The notes under the pieces are model-generated. The model searched no databases, was not told where the DNA came from, and saw nothing but the letters and a program-made list of their open reading frames with translations. From contig JACPEA010000011.1 of assembly GCA_016183765.1 (NCBI GenBank), forward strand, positions 248,001 to 312,000: 64,000 bases of DNA, written 5' to 3'. Below, piece after piece: positions 1 to 8,592 of the stretch. A program made the translations under genes and the position numbers. The stretch is from Bacteroidota bacterium (GTDB lineage: Bacteria; Bacteroidota; Bacteroidia; Chitinophagales; Chitinophagaceae). Position 1 is the first letter of the stretch, and every line of letters starts with the position of its first letter.

Positions 1-1314
1 GTCCAGTGTTTCTTTTTCCAGCAAAAGGTGGGCTTGATCGTAATCTCTTTCAGAAGCCACCACCACGGTAAGTCCGGCTGAAACATCCGGTAACCATTCC
101 GCACCGGGATGGCGAAATATTCTTCTTGTCAATAAAACCAGCAGTGTTGCCAGCAAACTGCCCCACAACATGACACCTCTTGAAAACCGTAAGGTCTCGG
201 GCAATAATGAGTACACAGACAAGACAGACAATATGGCAAAAACAAGCGACGAGAACATTTGTGATAAGCGTGTACGCAGATCATACATACCCGCAAAAGC
301 CGCAGCGCCCACAAAAAGCAGGGAAAAAACAGGAAGTGCATAATCCAGAAACGCCACGCCAAAATCCTTCCCGTTACGAAACTGCTGTATCCAGAAAAAC
401 CTTGTCAGCTGCAGGCTTAGCCAGACAAGCATCCCATCCGCCAGCGGCCATACCAATGGTCGGATCAACCGGTTGATGGCTGCCAGGGCCGCACGTAAAC
501 CGATGGCCAGTTGCAGAAAAACAGTCAGTGATTTTCCGGCGAGGGTCTGGTAATGTATCCTTACAAACACCAGCATGGCTTCATAAAAATATTTTACATG
601 ACGCAGGCTATTGTTACCGGAGCTTTCCCCTTTGAAATGAACAATGGTAACACCGGCAAAATACAGGTTCTGGTATCCGGCCTTACGGATACGGAAGCTG
701 AGATCAATATCTTCCCCATATAAAAAAAAACGTTCGTCAAAACCATGTAATTGCAGCAGCAGGTCGCGCTTTACCAGCATACAAGCCCCTGCCAGCACAT
801 CAACACGGTGGTTGGCATGTTCATTAAGGTTACCCAGTGCATAACGGTTAAAAATGCCAGAGCGGGGAAACAGGGCGGCCAATCCGCTCAGTTTATATAG
901 AGACACCAGAGGTGCGGGAAAAGCCCGTTTACTCTCCGGCAGAAAACGGCCATGGCCATCTATCATTCTTACGCCCAGCGCTCCGGCATCGGGCTGTTGT
1001 CTGATATACGCCAGGCAATCCCGCAGCGCATGTTCGGGTAACAGGGTATCCGGATTCAGGAAAAGAACGTATTCCCCCCGGCATAATGGCAGAACCTGGT
1101 TATTGGCCCTGGCAAAACCGGGGTTGGTGCTGTTCTCTATGAACCTGACCGTTGGGAACAGGGGTTTCAGGTAGGCCATACTATCGTCAGAAGAGGCATT
1201 ATCCACCACAACACATTCGGTTTCCAGCGTAGCAGAAGCCCTTAGCACGGTATGCAGGCATTGTTCCAGGAAATACCTGACATTATAATTCACTATGACA
1301 ATGGAGAGTTGCAA
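1..1314 (-). CDS. family-2 glycosyltransferase with C-terminal membrane segments (3' end cut by window)
   Basis: The reading frame is open from position 1314 to the window edge (438 codons), so the C-terminus is missing. The N-terminus reads LQLSIVIVNYN, followed by VDNASSD (nucleotide-binding acidic region), FLNPDT (metal-binding DxD-type motif) and GFDERFFLYGEDIDL (acceptor/catalytic ED motif). This is the signature of WbbL/rhamnosyltransferase-type GT2 enzymes that add a sugar from an NDP-sugar during envelope polysaccharide assembly. After about residue 260 several hydrophobic stretches suggest membrane segments. The start is taken as TTG at 1314 because a TAG lies in frame at 1332-1330 and no ATG lies between. 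It is divergent from the phosphatase gene at 1399. The sugar and acceptor cannot be told. Confidence 0.88.
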   Translation of the reverse strand, partial: MQLSIVIVNYNVRYFLEQCLHTVLRASATLETECVVVDNASSDDSMAYLKPLFPTVRFIENSTNPGFARANNQVLPLCRGEYVLFLNPDTLLPEHALRDCLAYIRQQPDAGALGVRMIDGHGRFLPESKRAFPAPLVSLYKLSGLAALFPRSGIFNRYALGNLNEHANHRVDVLAGACMLVKRDLLLQLHGFDERFFLYGEDIDLSFRIRKAGYQNLYFAGVTIVHFKGESSGNNSLRHVKYFYEAMLVFVRIHYQTLAGKSLTVFLQLAIGLRAALAAINRLIRPLVWPLADGMLVWLSLQLTRFFWIQQFRNGKDFGVAFLDYALPVFSLLFVGAAAFAGMYDLRTRLSQMFSSLVFAILSVLSVYSLLPETLRFSRGVMLWGSLLATLLVLLTRRIFRHPGAEWLPDVSAGLTVVVASERDYDQAHLLLEKETLD

Positions 1315-1386
1315 AAGAGCGGATTCGGACTACAAGATACTGGATTCCGGGTAGTGGCGGGATAAACAGACTTGCCATCCTTTTCT

Positions 1387-1394
1387 TACTTTTG
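1387..1394 (+). promoter_or_regulatory. Bacteroidota -7 box, near-leaderless
   Basis: TACTTTTG matches the Bacteroidota TAnnTTTG -7 consensus and ends only 4 bases before the ATG at 1399. Transcription would start at or next to the start codon. Confidence 0.55.
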
Positions 1395-1398
1395 CAGC

Positions 1399-2178
1399 AT
1401 GATGTTAAAACACGCGTTGCTGAAAGCAACAGAAGCCGGCGCAGCACAACTGACCCGTTATTTTAATGGCGAATTCAAGATCAGTAATAAGGAAGGCATC
1501 AACAACCTCGTTACTGAGGCCGATCATGCGGCAGAGAAAGCCATTTTTGATGTGATCAGGAAAGAATACCCCGATCATTTCATCCTGAGCGAGGAGAGTG
1601 GTGAGATCGTCATGGATTCGGCCTATAAATGGATCATCGATCCGATCGACGGAACCGTGAATTTCGCCAATGGCATCCCCATCTGTTGTGTAAGTATCGG
1701 CGTGGAGCATAACGGGCAGATGGTCATGGGTGCGGTACACAATCCCTTCCTGAATGAGCTTTATTTTGCACAGCACGGTTTTGGCGCTACCCTGAACAAC
1801 AAAAAGATCCATGTCAGCCAAAAAACGGAAGTCATCAGCAGCTGCCTGGTAACCGGTTTCCCTTATACCTATCTTGATATGCCCAACGGACCCATTGAAG
1901 TATTTTCCAAACTGATCCGCAGGGGCGTTCCTGTTCGCAGGCTGGGCAGTGCCGCCATGGACCTCTGCTGGGTGGCTGCCGGAAGATTTGATGGTTTTTA
2001 CGAACACAGGCTGCAGGCATGGGACAGCGCCGCAGGTTTCCTGATCGTAGAGGAAGCCGGTGGTAAAGTGACAGATTTCAATGGCGACTATTACTCGCCC
2101 TACCAGCCGCATATCATCGCTACTAATGGAAAGATCCACGACGAGTTGCTTTCTATTTTGAATGGCGCTATGTTTTAA
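1399..2178 (+). CDS. suhB: inositol monophosphatase family protein
   Basis: A 259-residue Mg2+-dependent sugar/inositol phosphatase of the IMPase family, normal length. All family motifs are present: a SEESG stretch (metal-binding glutamates) near residue 70, DPIDGTVNF (metal and phosphate binding) near 85, and WDSAAG (third metal aspartate) near 210. It probably hydrolyses inositol-1-phosphate or a related phosphate in the cytosol. Some family members are instead 3'(2'),5'-bisphosphate nucleotidases (CysQ), but the sequence looks more like SuhB. The reading frame extends upstream to a TTG at 1372. ATG at 1399 is preferred because a -7 promoter box sits directly before it, and an adjacent ATG at 1402 is also possible. 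Confidence 0.93.
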   Translation: MMLKHALLKATEAGAAQLTRYFNGEFKISNKEGINNLVTEADHAAEKAIFDVIRKEYPDHFILSEESGEIVMDSAYKWIIDPIDGTVNFANGIPICCVSIGVEHNGQMVMGAVHNPFLNELYFAQHGFGATLNNKKIHVSQKTEVISSCLVTGFPYTYLDMPNGPIEVFSKLIRRGVPVRRLGSAAMDLCWVAAGRFDGFYEHRLQAWDSAAGFLIVEEAGGKVTDFNGDYYSPYQPHIIATNGKIHDELLSILNGAMF

Positions 2179-2228
2179 GCCGGTTGTCATAGTAGTAAAC
2201 GTTCACCTTTCTCAATTCATCATTATAT

Positions 2229-3260
2229 ATGGAGCAAAGAACAGAGATCAGTGAGTTGGGAGAATTTGGTCTGATAGATCACCTGACCCGCAATTTTGAG
2301 ATACACAATGCATCCACCATACTGGGTGTGGGCGATGACGCGGCCGTGATCGACCATTTTGGCAAACAGACCGTGATCACCACCGACCTGCTGGTGGAAG
2401 GAATTCATTTTGACCTGATGTACACACCACTCAAACACCTCGGCTATAAATCCATAATGGTGAACCTGAGTGATGTATATGCCATGAATGCCACACCTAC
2501 ACAGGTAACTATGAGCATCGCCATCAGCAACCGCTTCAGCCTGGAAGCGCTGGATGAGTTTTATGAGGGCGTATACCTTGCCTGCGAAAAACACGGGGTT
2601 GACCTGGTAGGAGGAGATACTTCTTCTTCCAACAAGGGTTTTATCATTTCTGTAACGGCCATCGGCGAAGTGGTGCCGGATAAACTGGTGAAAAGAAGTA
2701 CCGCCAACAAAGGCGACCTGATCTGCGTGAGCGGCGACCTGGGTGGCGCTTTCCTGGGATTAACCCTGATGGAGCGCGAGAAAAAGATCTACCTCGAAAA
2801 TCCGCAACTGCAACCCGACCTGGAGAACGAAAGTTATATCGTTGGCCGTTTACTGAAGCCCGAAGCCCGTAAAGACATTATTGAATTCCTGGAACAGAAC
2901 GATATCATGCCTACGTCCATGATGGATGTCAGCGATGGTATCAGTAGTGAAGAATTACATCTCTGCAAACAGAGTAACCTGGGTTGTGTGGTGTACGAAG
3001 AAAAGATCCCCATCTCCGACGACAGCCGCAAAGCCGCTTATAAATTCGGCCTCGACCCTACCGTATGTGCACTGAACGGCGGCGAAGATTATGAACTGAT
3101 CTTTACCATGAAACAGGAAGACTACGACAAGATCACCCTCAACGAAGAGATCAGCGTGATCGGTTACCTGACAGACATAGAAGCAGGCTGCAAACTGCAC
3201 ACCAAGGGCGGCAATACATTCCCGATCACCGCGCAGGGCTGGAATGCTTTTCAGAAATAA
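2229..3260 (+). CDS. thiL: thiamine-monophosphate kinase
   Basis: A 343-residue ATP-dependent kinase that phosphorylates thiamine monophosphate to thiamine diphosphate, the last step of thiamine cofactor synthesis, in the cytosol. It has the PurM/ThiL fold signatures: GVGDDAAVI near residue 35, TTDLLVEGIHFDL near 50, the conserved VNLSDVYAM segment near 78, GGDTSSS near 125 and MDVSDGISSE near 225, which carries Mg2+/ATP-binding aspartates. Length is typical. It lies 50 bp after the phosphatase gene on the same strand and may be co-transcribed with it. It ends 6 bp from the convergent nagA. No other thiamine gene is seen nearby. Confidence 0.95.
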   Translation: MEQRTEISELGEFGLIDHLTRNFEIHNASTILGVGDDAAVIDHFGKQTVITTDLLVEGIHFDLMYTPLKHLGYKSIMVNLSDVYAMNATPTQVTMSIAISNRFSLEALDEFYEGVYLACEKHGVDLVGGDTSSSNKGFIISVTAIGEVVPDKLVKRSTANKGDLICVSGDLGGAFLGLTLMEREKKIYLENPQLQPDLENESYIVGRLLKPEARKDIIEFLEQNDIMPTSMMDVSDGISSEELHLCKQSNLGCVVYEEKIPISDDSRKAAYKFGLDPTVCALNGGEDYELIFTMKQEDYDKITLNEEISVIGYLTDIEAGCKLHTKGGNTFPITAQGWNAFQK

Positions 3261-3266
3261 ACAATT

Positions 3267-4355
3267 CTAAGCAGTAACCAATGCCTGCACCTGTAATGTA
3301 TTATCCAGCATGACCAGGTTGGCTTCGTATCCTTTGGCGATCTTGCCCATCTGTTTGTCCCTGTTCATGACCTGTGCGGGGTATAAGCTTACCATACGCA
3401 GGGCTTCGTCCAGTTCTATGCCAACTTTGTTCACCAGGTTGCGTACGGAGCTGGCCATGGTCAATGCAGAGCCGCTGAGGATGCCGTTCGATTCGTACCT
3501 GTCGCCCGCAAGCTGGTGCGGGTAAGGACCTTCGCTGGTTTCTGTAACCGCATCGGTGATCACGAACAAACGTTCCCGCATGATCTTTTTGGCAATACGG
3601 ATGGCAGCAAAATCAACATGGAAACCATCGGGCACAATACTGGCCATTATTTTCGGGTGATCAAAAACAGCGCCCACAATTCCCGGCGCGCGGTGCTGCA
3701 GGGGGCTCATGGCATTGTATAAATGTGTGGCAGCGGGGATTCCCCTGTTGAAGGCTGCTGTGGCTTCTTCATAAGTGGCATTGCTATGTCCTGCAGAAAT
3801 AACCACACCATAGGAATGTATCAGGTCAATTACTTCCCGGCTGCATACTTCCGGCGCCAGGGTAATCATGGTGATCACGCCTTTGCCATATTCCAGCAGC
3901 TCGCGTGCCTCATCCACCGAGGGCGAGTGAATGAAAGATTCTATATGTGCCCCTTTACGTACCGAGTGTAACCAGGGCCCTTCTACATGCAGGCCAATAC
4001 AGCCTTTGCCATCCTCTTTCCAATAAGCTTTTACGGCATCAATGCACGCAAAAAAAACCTCTTTGCTGTTCGTTGCCACCGTTGCCTGAAAATGAGAGGC
4101 GCCTCCCTTGCTGCAGTAATCGTACAGTTTGTGCAACGAACCGGCTTCCGGGTACACCGCCAGCAATTGTCCATGCGCCCCGTAGATCTGGATATCCATG
4201 AATGCCGGGGCGATGATCTCGTATTGTTTCGGCGGCCTTTCAGCAAGCGTTCCTGCAGCTGCAATGTCTACGATCAACCCGTCGGCAACCGTCACCACCT
4301 GTTGCTGCAAAAATTCATTCCCGGTAAATAACTTCTCGGCATAATACTGTTCCAT
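3267..4355 (-). CDS. nagA: N-acetylglucosamine-6-phosphate deacetylase
   Basis: A 362-residue amidohydrolase-superfamily enzyme that removes the acetyl group from GlcNAc-6-phosphate to give glucosamine-6-phosphate, feeding amino-sugar catabolism and cell-wall recycling. Visible motifs are GLHVEGPWL (metal-binding Glu), SAGHSNA (metal His), ATHLYNAMSP (metal/substrate His) and VITDAV (catalytic Asp). The N-terminus has APAFMDIQIYG where the family usually has PGFID.Q.NG. It starts 3 bp after the omega-amidase gene stops, so the two form a transcription unit. No nagB or nagE is in the window. Confidence 0.94.
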   Translation of the reverse strand: MEQYYAEKLFTGNEFLQQQVVTVADGLIVDIAAAGTLAERPPKQYEIIAPAFMDIQIYGAHGQLLAVYPEAGSLHKLYDYCSKGGASHFQATVATNSKEVFFACIDAVKAYWKEDGKGCIGLHVEGPWLHSVRKGAHIESFIHSPSVDEARELLEYGKGVITMITLAPEVCSREVIDLIHSYGVVISAGHSNATYEEATAAFNRGIPAATHLYNAMSPLQHRAPGIVGAVFDHPKIMASIVPDGFHVDFAAIRIAKKIMRERLFVITDAVTETSEGPYPHQLAGDRYESNGILSGSALTMASSVRNLVNKVGIELDEALRMVSLYPAQVMNRDKQMGKIAKGYEANLVMLDNTLQVQALVTA

Positions 4356-4358
4356 AAT

Positions 4359-5159
4359 TTATTCTTCTTCGTTGGATATGATATTGAACTGGTCGGCATC
4401 TTTCCAGAAAGGGAATCTGTCCCGAACTTCTGTTAAGTCCGATTTCTCCAGAACAATGGTATAGATATCTTCTTGATCCTGTTTATGATACAGGGTAGCA
4501 CCCAGTGCATCCAGCACCATGCTGTCGCCGCTGTGATTAATACCATTACCATCTTCCCCCACACGGTTCACACCCACTACAAAACACTGGTTCTCAATAG
4601 CGCGAGCGGTGAGCAGGGTTTTCCAGGCATGGTTTCTGCGCTCGGGCCAGTTAGCCACATACAACAATACATCATATTCGGGAGCATCGTTCACCTGCTG
4701 TCTTGCCCAAACGGGGAAACGAAGGTCGTAACAAACCTGCAGGTTGATCTTCCAGCCTTTCACCCGGGCTATCAGGCGTTTATGGCCGGGGGTGTATGCT
4801 TTGTCCTCACCCGCAAAAGCAAAACGGTGTCTTTTATCATAATAACCCAGCTGTCCATCCGGCTGCACCCAGAGCAGGCGGTTGTAATAGTGCCCGTTCT
4901 CTTCTATGATCACGCTGCCGGTAAGTATGATCTTTTTGTTGACAGCCATGCGTTTCATCCACTGAACGGTTTTGCCGTCCATCTTTTCGGCCAGTTTACC
5001 CGGCTGCATGCTGAACCCTGTGCTGAACATTTCCGGTAATACCACGATCTCGGTCCTTTCGCGGATACCCATGATCTTTTCTTCCAGCAGGGATAGATTG
5101 GCTTCCCTGTCTTCCCAATGCAGGTTGGTTTGTATGATGGTGAAACTAAGTGTAGGCAT
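4359..5159 (-). CDS. omega-amidase of the nitrilase superfamily (YafV-like)
   Basis: A 266-residue carbon-nitrogen hydrolase. The catalytic triad can be placed at Glu43 (LPEMFSTGF), Lys109 (YDKRHRF) and Cys143 (QVCYDLRFPVW). The PEMFSTGFSM context is typical of YafV/NIT2 omega-amidases, which hydrolyse alpha-ketoglutaramate and alpha-ketosuccinamate and so repair by-products of glutamine and asparagine transamination. The substrate assignment rests on subfamily resemblance only. It is a soluble cytosolic protein with no signal peptide. It is the first gene of the pair with nagA. Confidence 0.88.
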   Translation of the reverse strand: MPTLSFTIIQTNLHWEDREANLSLLEEKIMGIRERTEIVVLPEMFSTGFSMQPGKLAEKMDGKTVQWMKRMAVNKKIILTGSVIIEENGHYYNRLLWVQPDGQLGYYDKRHRFAFAGEDKAYTPGHKRLIARVKGWKINLQVCYDLRFPVWARQQVNDAPEYDVLLYVANWPERRNHAWKTLLTARAIENQCFVVGVNRVGEDGNGINHSGDSMVLDALGATLYHKQDQEDIYTIVLEKSDLTEVRDRFPFWKDADQFNIISNEEE

Positions 5160-5181
5160 ATTGGGGTATTATACCTGCAAG

Positions 5182-6135
5182 TTAATGGAAACGATAACTC
5201 AGCTGCACAGATCCGTATCGCTGGAGGTTAATTTGGGTGTTGGCTTCCCTGGATTGTATCACCAGCGCAAGGTTGGCAGAAATTTTACCGCTGGCATAAT
5301 ACAGCCCGAATTGTTGCTGGAACATTACCCGTTTGGGCTCTGCCAGCACCGCACCGCTTCCTTTACTGAACAGGCCACCCTGCACGGTAACATTATACCC
5401 CTGCACTAACACCTGCGGATACCAGTAGGTGAACAATTCATAACTCCGTTCCCGCCGGGAACCTTTTTTCTGTATCCTGGCATTCCAGAGTGCACTTTGC
5501 TGGTTCTTCTCAAAAACACCGATACATAGGTAAGCGCCCAGCCTGGCATAGGTAAAATTGCTGCCCAGACTGGCTTCTGCTACGGGTACCCATTTAAACA
5601 GGCTGCTATCCTGTAATACTGTTCGGGCATAACGGATACCCAGATCGGCTCCCAAAGAATTCTGCACCTGGTATTGCCAACCGGTAAACCGGGCATATCC
5701 CAGCATCTTATGGTAACTGCTCTGCACATTCTCACCCAGTGAGTACGGGCCAACCTGACCAACCGTGGCCCCATACTGCAGAATGGCATCTCCCACGGGA
5801 AAACGGGTCTGGGTATACTGTGCATAGAGATAACCACAATACGGCCTGTCAATATCCTGGGGACCGGTGGTCTTGCGCAGCAGCGGGGTGTAGATCTTTT
5901 GACCTAATTCATAGGTATGCATCACGCGTACCCCCTTTTTTTCGCCGGCAGAACGGAGGGTTAGAGCAAAGCCATTGGTATAATAAGCGTCTTTTTTCTG
6001 AAACAGGTAGGCGTCGTTCTCTGTGGTGAACGTGAATTCGCGGGTGTTGGTAGGGGGTTTTTGCTGGGCATGAACCAGCTGTACCATACAGCAACCAGCC
6101 AGGTACAGGCATCCTTTTTTGATCTTGTTCAACAT
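5182..6135 (-). CDS. LpxR-like outer-membrane lipid A deacylase family protein (DUF2219)
   Basis: A 317-residue protein with a signal peptide (MLNKIKKGCLYLAGCC...VHAQ) and a tyrosine- and glycine-rich beta-barrel pattern ending in a C-terminal aromatic residue. The region after the signal peptide has TTENDAYLFQ...AYYTNGF, which resembles the N-terminal ND...D.YYTNG signature of LpxR/DUF2219 proteins. A later SYHKMLG...GWQYQ segment corresponds to the family's His and GW.yQ region. LpxR removes the 3'-acyloxyacyl group of lipid A in the outer membrane. I could not confirm every catalytic residue: the Glu that follows the His in LpxR is not evident. It should be treated as a family assignment, not a proven deacylase. 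Confidence 0.8.
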   Translation of the reverse strand: MLNKIKKGCLYLAGCCMVQLVHAQQKPPTNTREFTFTTENDAYLFQKKDAYYTNGFALTLRSAGEKKGVRVMHTYELGQKIYTPLLRKTTGPQDIDRPYCGYLYAQYTQTRFPVGDAILQYGATVGQVGPYSLGENVQSSYHKMLGYARFTGWQYQVQNSLGADLGIRYARTVLQDSSLFKWVPVAEASLGSNFTYARLGAYLCIGVFEKNQQSALWNARIQKKGSRRERSYELFTYWYPQVLVQGYNVTVQGGLFSKGSGAVLAEPKRVMFQQQFGLYYASGKISANLALVIQSREANTQINLQRYGSVQLSYRFH

Positions 6136-6150
6136 GCGCCTCTATGTAAT

Positions 6151-6630
6151 TTAACTGCTTTTCTCTGTCCGAATCCCAGCCAGAATCTGTTGTATCAACG
6201 GGCGTTCATAGCCTTTCTGCAACAGGTAAGCGGTTGTTTTGGCTTCCCGGTTGATGTATTGTTCGGCTTTCAGGCTGTTCCATTTGGCAAGGGCCAGTTT
6301 CCGTAAAACAGCCAGATAAGCGTCTTCCTCTATCTCTTTCAGGGCCCGCCTGATGTTCTGTTCGCTCACTTTTTTCTGGCGCAGGGCGTAGATGATACGG
6401 GTACGACCCCATTGTTTTTGCCGGAAATGCCCCCCGGCAAACAAGATCGCGAACCTTTCTTCATTCAGGTAGCCCTCTTCAATGAGCCTGGACAGGAGTA
6501 TTTCCACATCCTTTTTAAACAGTCCGAAACTGAAGAGTTTTTCCCTTACCTCATAATGGCATCTTTCGCTGTACCCGCAGTAGTGCCGGATCTTGGGATA
6601 GGCCATCTCTGGCGTCAGGCTCTTTTTCAC
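6151..6630 (-). CDS. recX: RecX regulatory protein
   Basis: A 159-residue all-helical protein with the tandem three-helix repeats of RecX: a GYSE..YEVREKL..FG segment, a LIEEGYLNEERFA..FAGGHFRQKQWG segment and RIIYALRQKKVSEQNIRRAL. RecX binds the RecA filament and limits its activity. Length is normal for the family. It is not next to recA, which lies about 56 kb away in this window at 62395-63405. It ends 16 bp before the LpxR-like gene start and is divergent from the receiver-protein gene at 6727. Confidence 0.92.
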   Translation of the reverse strand: MKKSLTPEMAYPKIRHYCGYSERCHYEVREKLFSFGLFKKDVEILLSRLIEEGYLNEERFAILFAGGHFRQKQWGRTRIIYALRQKKVSEQNIRRALKEIEEDAYLAVLRKLALAKWNSLKAEQYINREAKTTAYLLQKGYERPLIQQILAGIRTEKSS

Positions 6631-6655
6631 TTGTGCAACTTATTGTATAAAAACC

Positions 6656-6663
6656 TATATTTG
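6656..6663 (+). promoter_or_regulatory. Bacteroidota promoter for the receiver-protein gene
   Basis: TATATTTG (-7 box) with a TTG at 6631-6633, 22 bases upstream, matching the Bacteroidota -33/-7 arrangement. It lies 63 bp before the ATG at 6727. Confidence 0.5.
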
Positions 6664-6726
6664 AAAACTATTTCCGCCGATATCCGCCCTTGCCCCCCAT
6701 TCAAAGTAACATTCATTTGAAGAACC

Positions 6727-7143
6727 ATGACCGACGTGAAACAGAAACATATCGTCTGCCTGATCGATGACGATAATATTTACCAGTATACTGCCAGGAT
6801 CATCCTTGAATCTACCGGACTGGCCAAGCATATCCAATCTTTTTACGATGGAAATGAAGCGCTTGCCTATTTCCGGGAGCAGCTTAGTGCCGGCGCCGAT
6901 ACCCTGCCCGATGTGATCTTTCTCGATATCAATATGCCCATCATGAATGGGTGGGAATTCCTGGAAGAATACGATAAGCTGGGAGCCGCCCTGCCCAAGC
7001 CAATCGTGGTGTACGTGGTAAGTTCTTCGGTGAACAGCACCGATATGCAACGTTCCCGCTCTTACAAAACCGTTACCGACTACCTGGTAAAACCCGTTAA
7101 CCGCAGCACTTACCAGGAGCTGATGGAAAACCTTGCCTGTTAA
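6727..7143 (+). CDS. single-domain response regulator
   Basis: A 138-residue protein made only of a CheY-like receiver domain. It has the acidic pocket LIDDDN near residue 13, the phosphoacceptor Asp67 in FLDINMPIMNGWEF and the conserved Lys in DYLVKPVN near residue 125. No output domain is present. Such receivers in Bacteroidota often serve phosphorelays or act on a partner protein. No kinase is adjacent: neighbours are the divergent recX and dnaN on the same strand. Its partner is unknown. Confidence 0.93.
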   Translation: MTDVKQKHIVCLIDDDNIYQYTARIILESTGLAKHIQSFYDGNEALAYFREQLSAGADTLPDVIFLDINMPIMNGWEFLEEYDKLGAALPKPIVVYVVSSSVNSTDMQRSRSYKTVTDYLVKPVNRSTYQELMENLAC

Positions 7144-7232
7144 CAAGTATTGGCCAATCCACAACTCATTCACATTCCGTTTTTTAACGGGGTTACCCGC
7201 GATTTGTAGTACGGAATATTAACATTTTACAT

Positions 7233-7240
7233 TAGGTTTG
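7233..7240 (+). promoter_or_regulatory. Bacteroidota -7 box upstream of dnaN
   Basis: TAGGTTTG matches TAnnTTTG and lies 22 bp before the ATG at 7263. A TTTG at 7203-7206 is a possible but widely spaced -33 element. Confidence 0.45.
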
Positions 7241-7262
7241 TTGCGAACTTAAATTGTGTAGA

Positions 7263-8378
7263 ATGAAATTTATTGTTTCGTCGTCTTCGCTGTTAAAACA
7301 CCTGCAACAGATCAGTGGGGTGATCAATGCCAACACGGTTTTGCCCATACTGGAAGACTTTTTATTTGAGATACAGGACAAAAAACTGAATGTAGTCGCT
7401 ACCGACCTGGAAACCGTGATGCGGGTCCAGATGGACGTGGAAAGCAAGACCAATGGTAAGGTCTGTATCCCGGCCAAGATTCTCCTGGATTCACTGAAGA
7501 ACATTGCCGACCAGCCCCTGACTTTCAATATCGATAAGAATTTCGCTGTTGAGATCACCAGCGATAATGGTAAGTACAAGGTAATGGGCGAGAACCCGGA
7601 TAATTTTCCGAAAGAACCCGCTGCCGATGACACTACCGGTTTTGCCATGACCAGCAACGCCCTGCTGACCGCTATCAACAAGACCCTGTTCGCCGTGAGC
7701 AGCGATGACCTGCGTCCGGCCATGACAGGTGTTTTCTTTGAACTGTCCAAAGAGGGGGTTCAGTTCGTAGCCACCGATGCACACAGGCTGGTACGTTATA
7801 AGCGAACAGATACCAAAGCAACCAAAACGGATTCGTTCATCGTTCCCAAAAAGCCGCTGAATCTGCTGAAGAACGCGTTACCTGATAACGATGATGAGCT
7901 TACCATCAGTTACAACAGCAATCACCTGTTCGTGAACCATGGTTCCACACAGATGATCTGCCGTTTGATCGATGCCCGCTTCCCGGATTATAAAGTGGTG
8001 ATCCCTGCAGACAATCCTTACCGCCTCATCGTGAACAAAGCCGATTTCCAGAATGCGCTGCGCCGCGTAAACGTTTTCAGTAACAAAAGCACCAACCAGG
8101 TTGCCCTCAGCATTACCGGAAGCGAATTACAGATGGCCGCACAGGATGTTGACTTCAGCTTTGAAGGTAATGAGCGCATGAACTGCCAGTATGATGGCGA
8201 AGACCTGCAGATCGCCTTCAATGCCAAATTCCTCATCGAAATGCTGAATGCGGCAGATACCGATGATGTACGCATGGAACTGTCAACCTCAACCAAGGCC
8301 GGCCTCATCAAACCCACCGAACAGGCCGAGGGCGAAGACCTGCTGATGCTGGTGATGCCGCTGATGCTGAATAACTAA
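7263..8378 (+). CDS. dnaN: DNA polymerase III beta sliding clamp
   Basis: A 371-residue processivity clamp that forms a ring around DNA and tethers DNA polymerase III. The three-domain sequence is full length, starting MKFIVSSSSLLKHLQQISGVIN, with the conserved VLPILEDFLF in domain 1, DDLRPAMTGVFFEL and ATDAHRLVRYKR in domain 2, and a C-terminal MLVMPLMLNN that matches the usual clamp C-terminus. The frame is also open from a TTG at 7254, but the ATG at 7263 fits the family start. dnaN often lies near dnaA and recF in other groups, but not here. A strong terminator follows. Confidence 0.97.
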   Translation: MKFIVSSSSLLKHLQQISGVINANTVLPILEDFLFEIQDKKLNVVATDLETVMRVQMDVESKTNGKVCIPAKILLDSLKNIADQPLTFNIDKNFAVEITSDNGKYKVMGENPDNFPKEPAADDTTGFAMTSNALLTAINKTLFAVSSDDLRPAMTGVFFELSKEGVQFVATDAHRLVRYKRTDTKATKTDSFIVPKKPLNLLKNALPDNDDELTISYNSNHLFVNHGSTQMICRLIDARFPDYKVVIPADNPYRLIVNKADFQNALRRVNVFSNKSTNQVALSITGSELQMAAQDVDFSFEGNERMNCQYDGEDLQIAFNAKFLIEMLNAADTDDVRMELSTSTKAGLIKPTEQAEGEDLLMLVMPLMLNN

Positions 8379-8400
8379 ATAACCCTTTCAACGAAATAAC

Positions 8401-8430
8401 GAAAGCCTCCGGAAACGGGGGCTTTTTTTG
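8401..8430 (+). terminator. intrinsic terminator of dnaN
   Basis: An 8-bp stem (8404-8411 with 8416-8423, one G-T pair) with a GAAA tetraloop, followed by a run of T to 8429. This is a classic rho-independent terminator 20 bp after the dnaN stop. Confidence 0.88.
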
Positions 8431-8592
8431 AACAGAGGAACAAGGGAACAGATGAACAGACGAACAGACGAACAAGGAATGATGAATGATGAATGAATGG
8501 TTGTCTGTCCTCCCTACCGCGCCTTTGCGGGCCATTACCGGTGTTGGCTGTAAGCTATTTCTTAGTAAATTGACTGTTCAAACGATTGCTCC

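Noticed and set aside
1405..2190. 261-residue minus-strand reading frame opposite the inositol monophosphatase gene
   Set aside because: Antisense shadow; the plus-strand protein has full family motifs.
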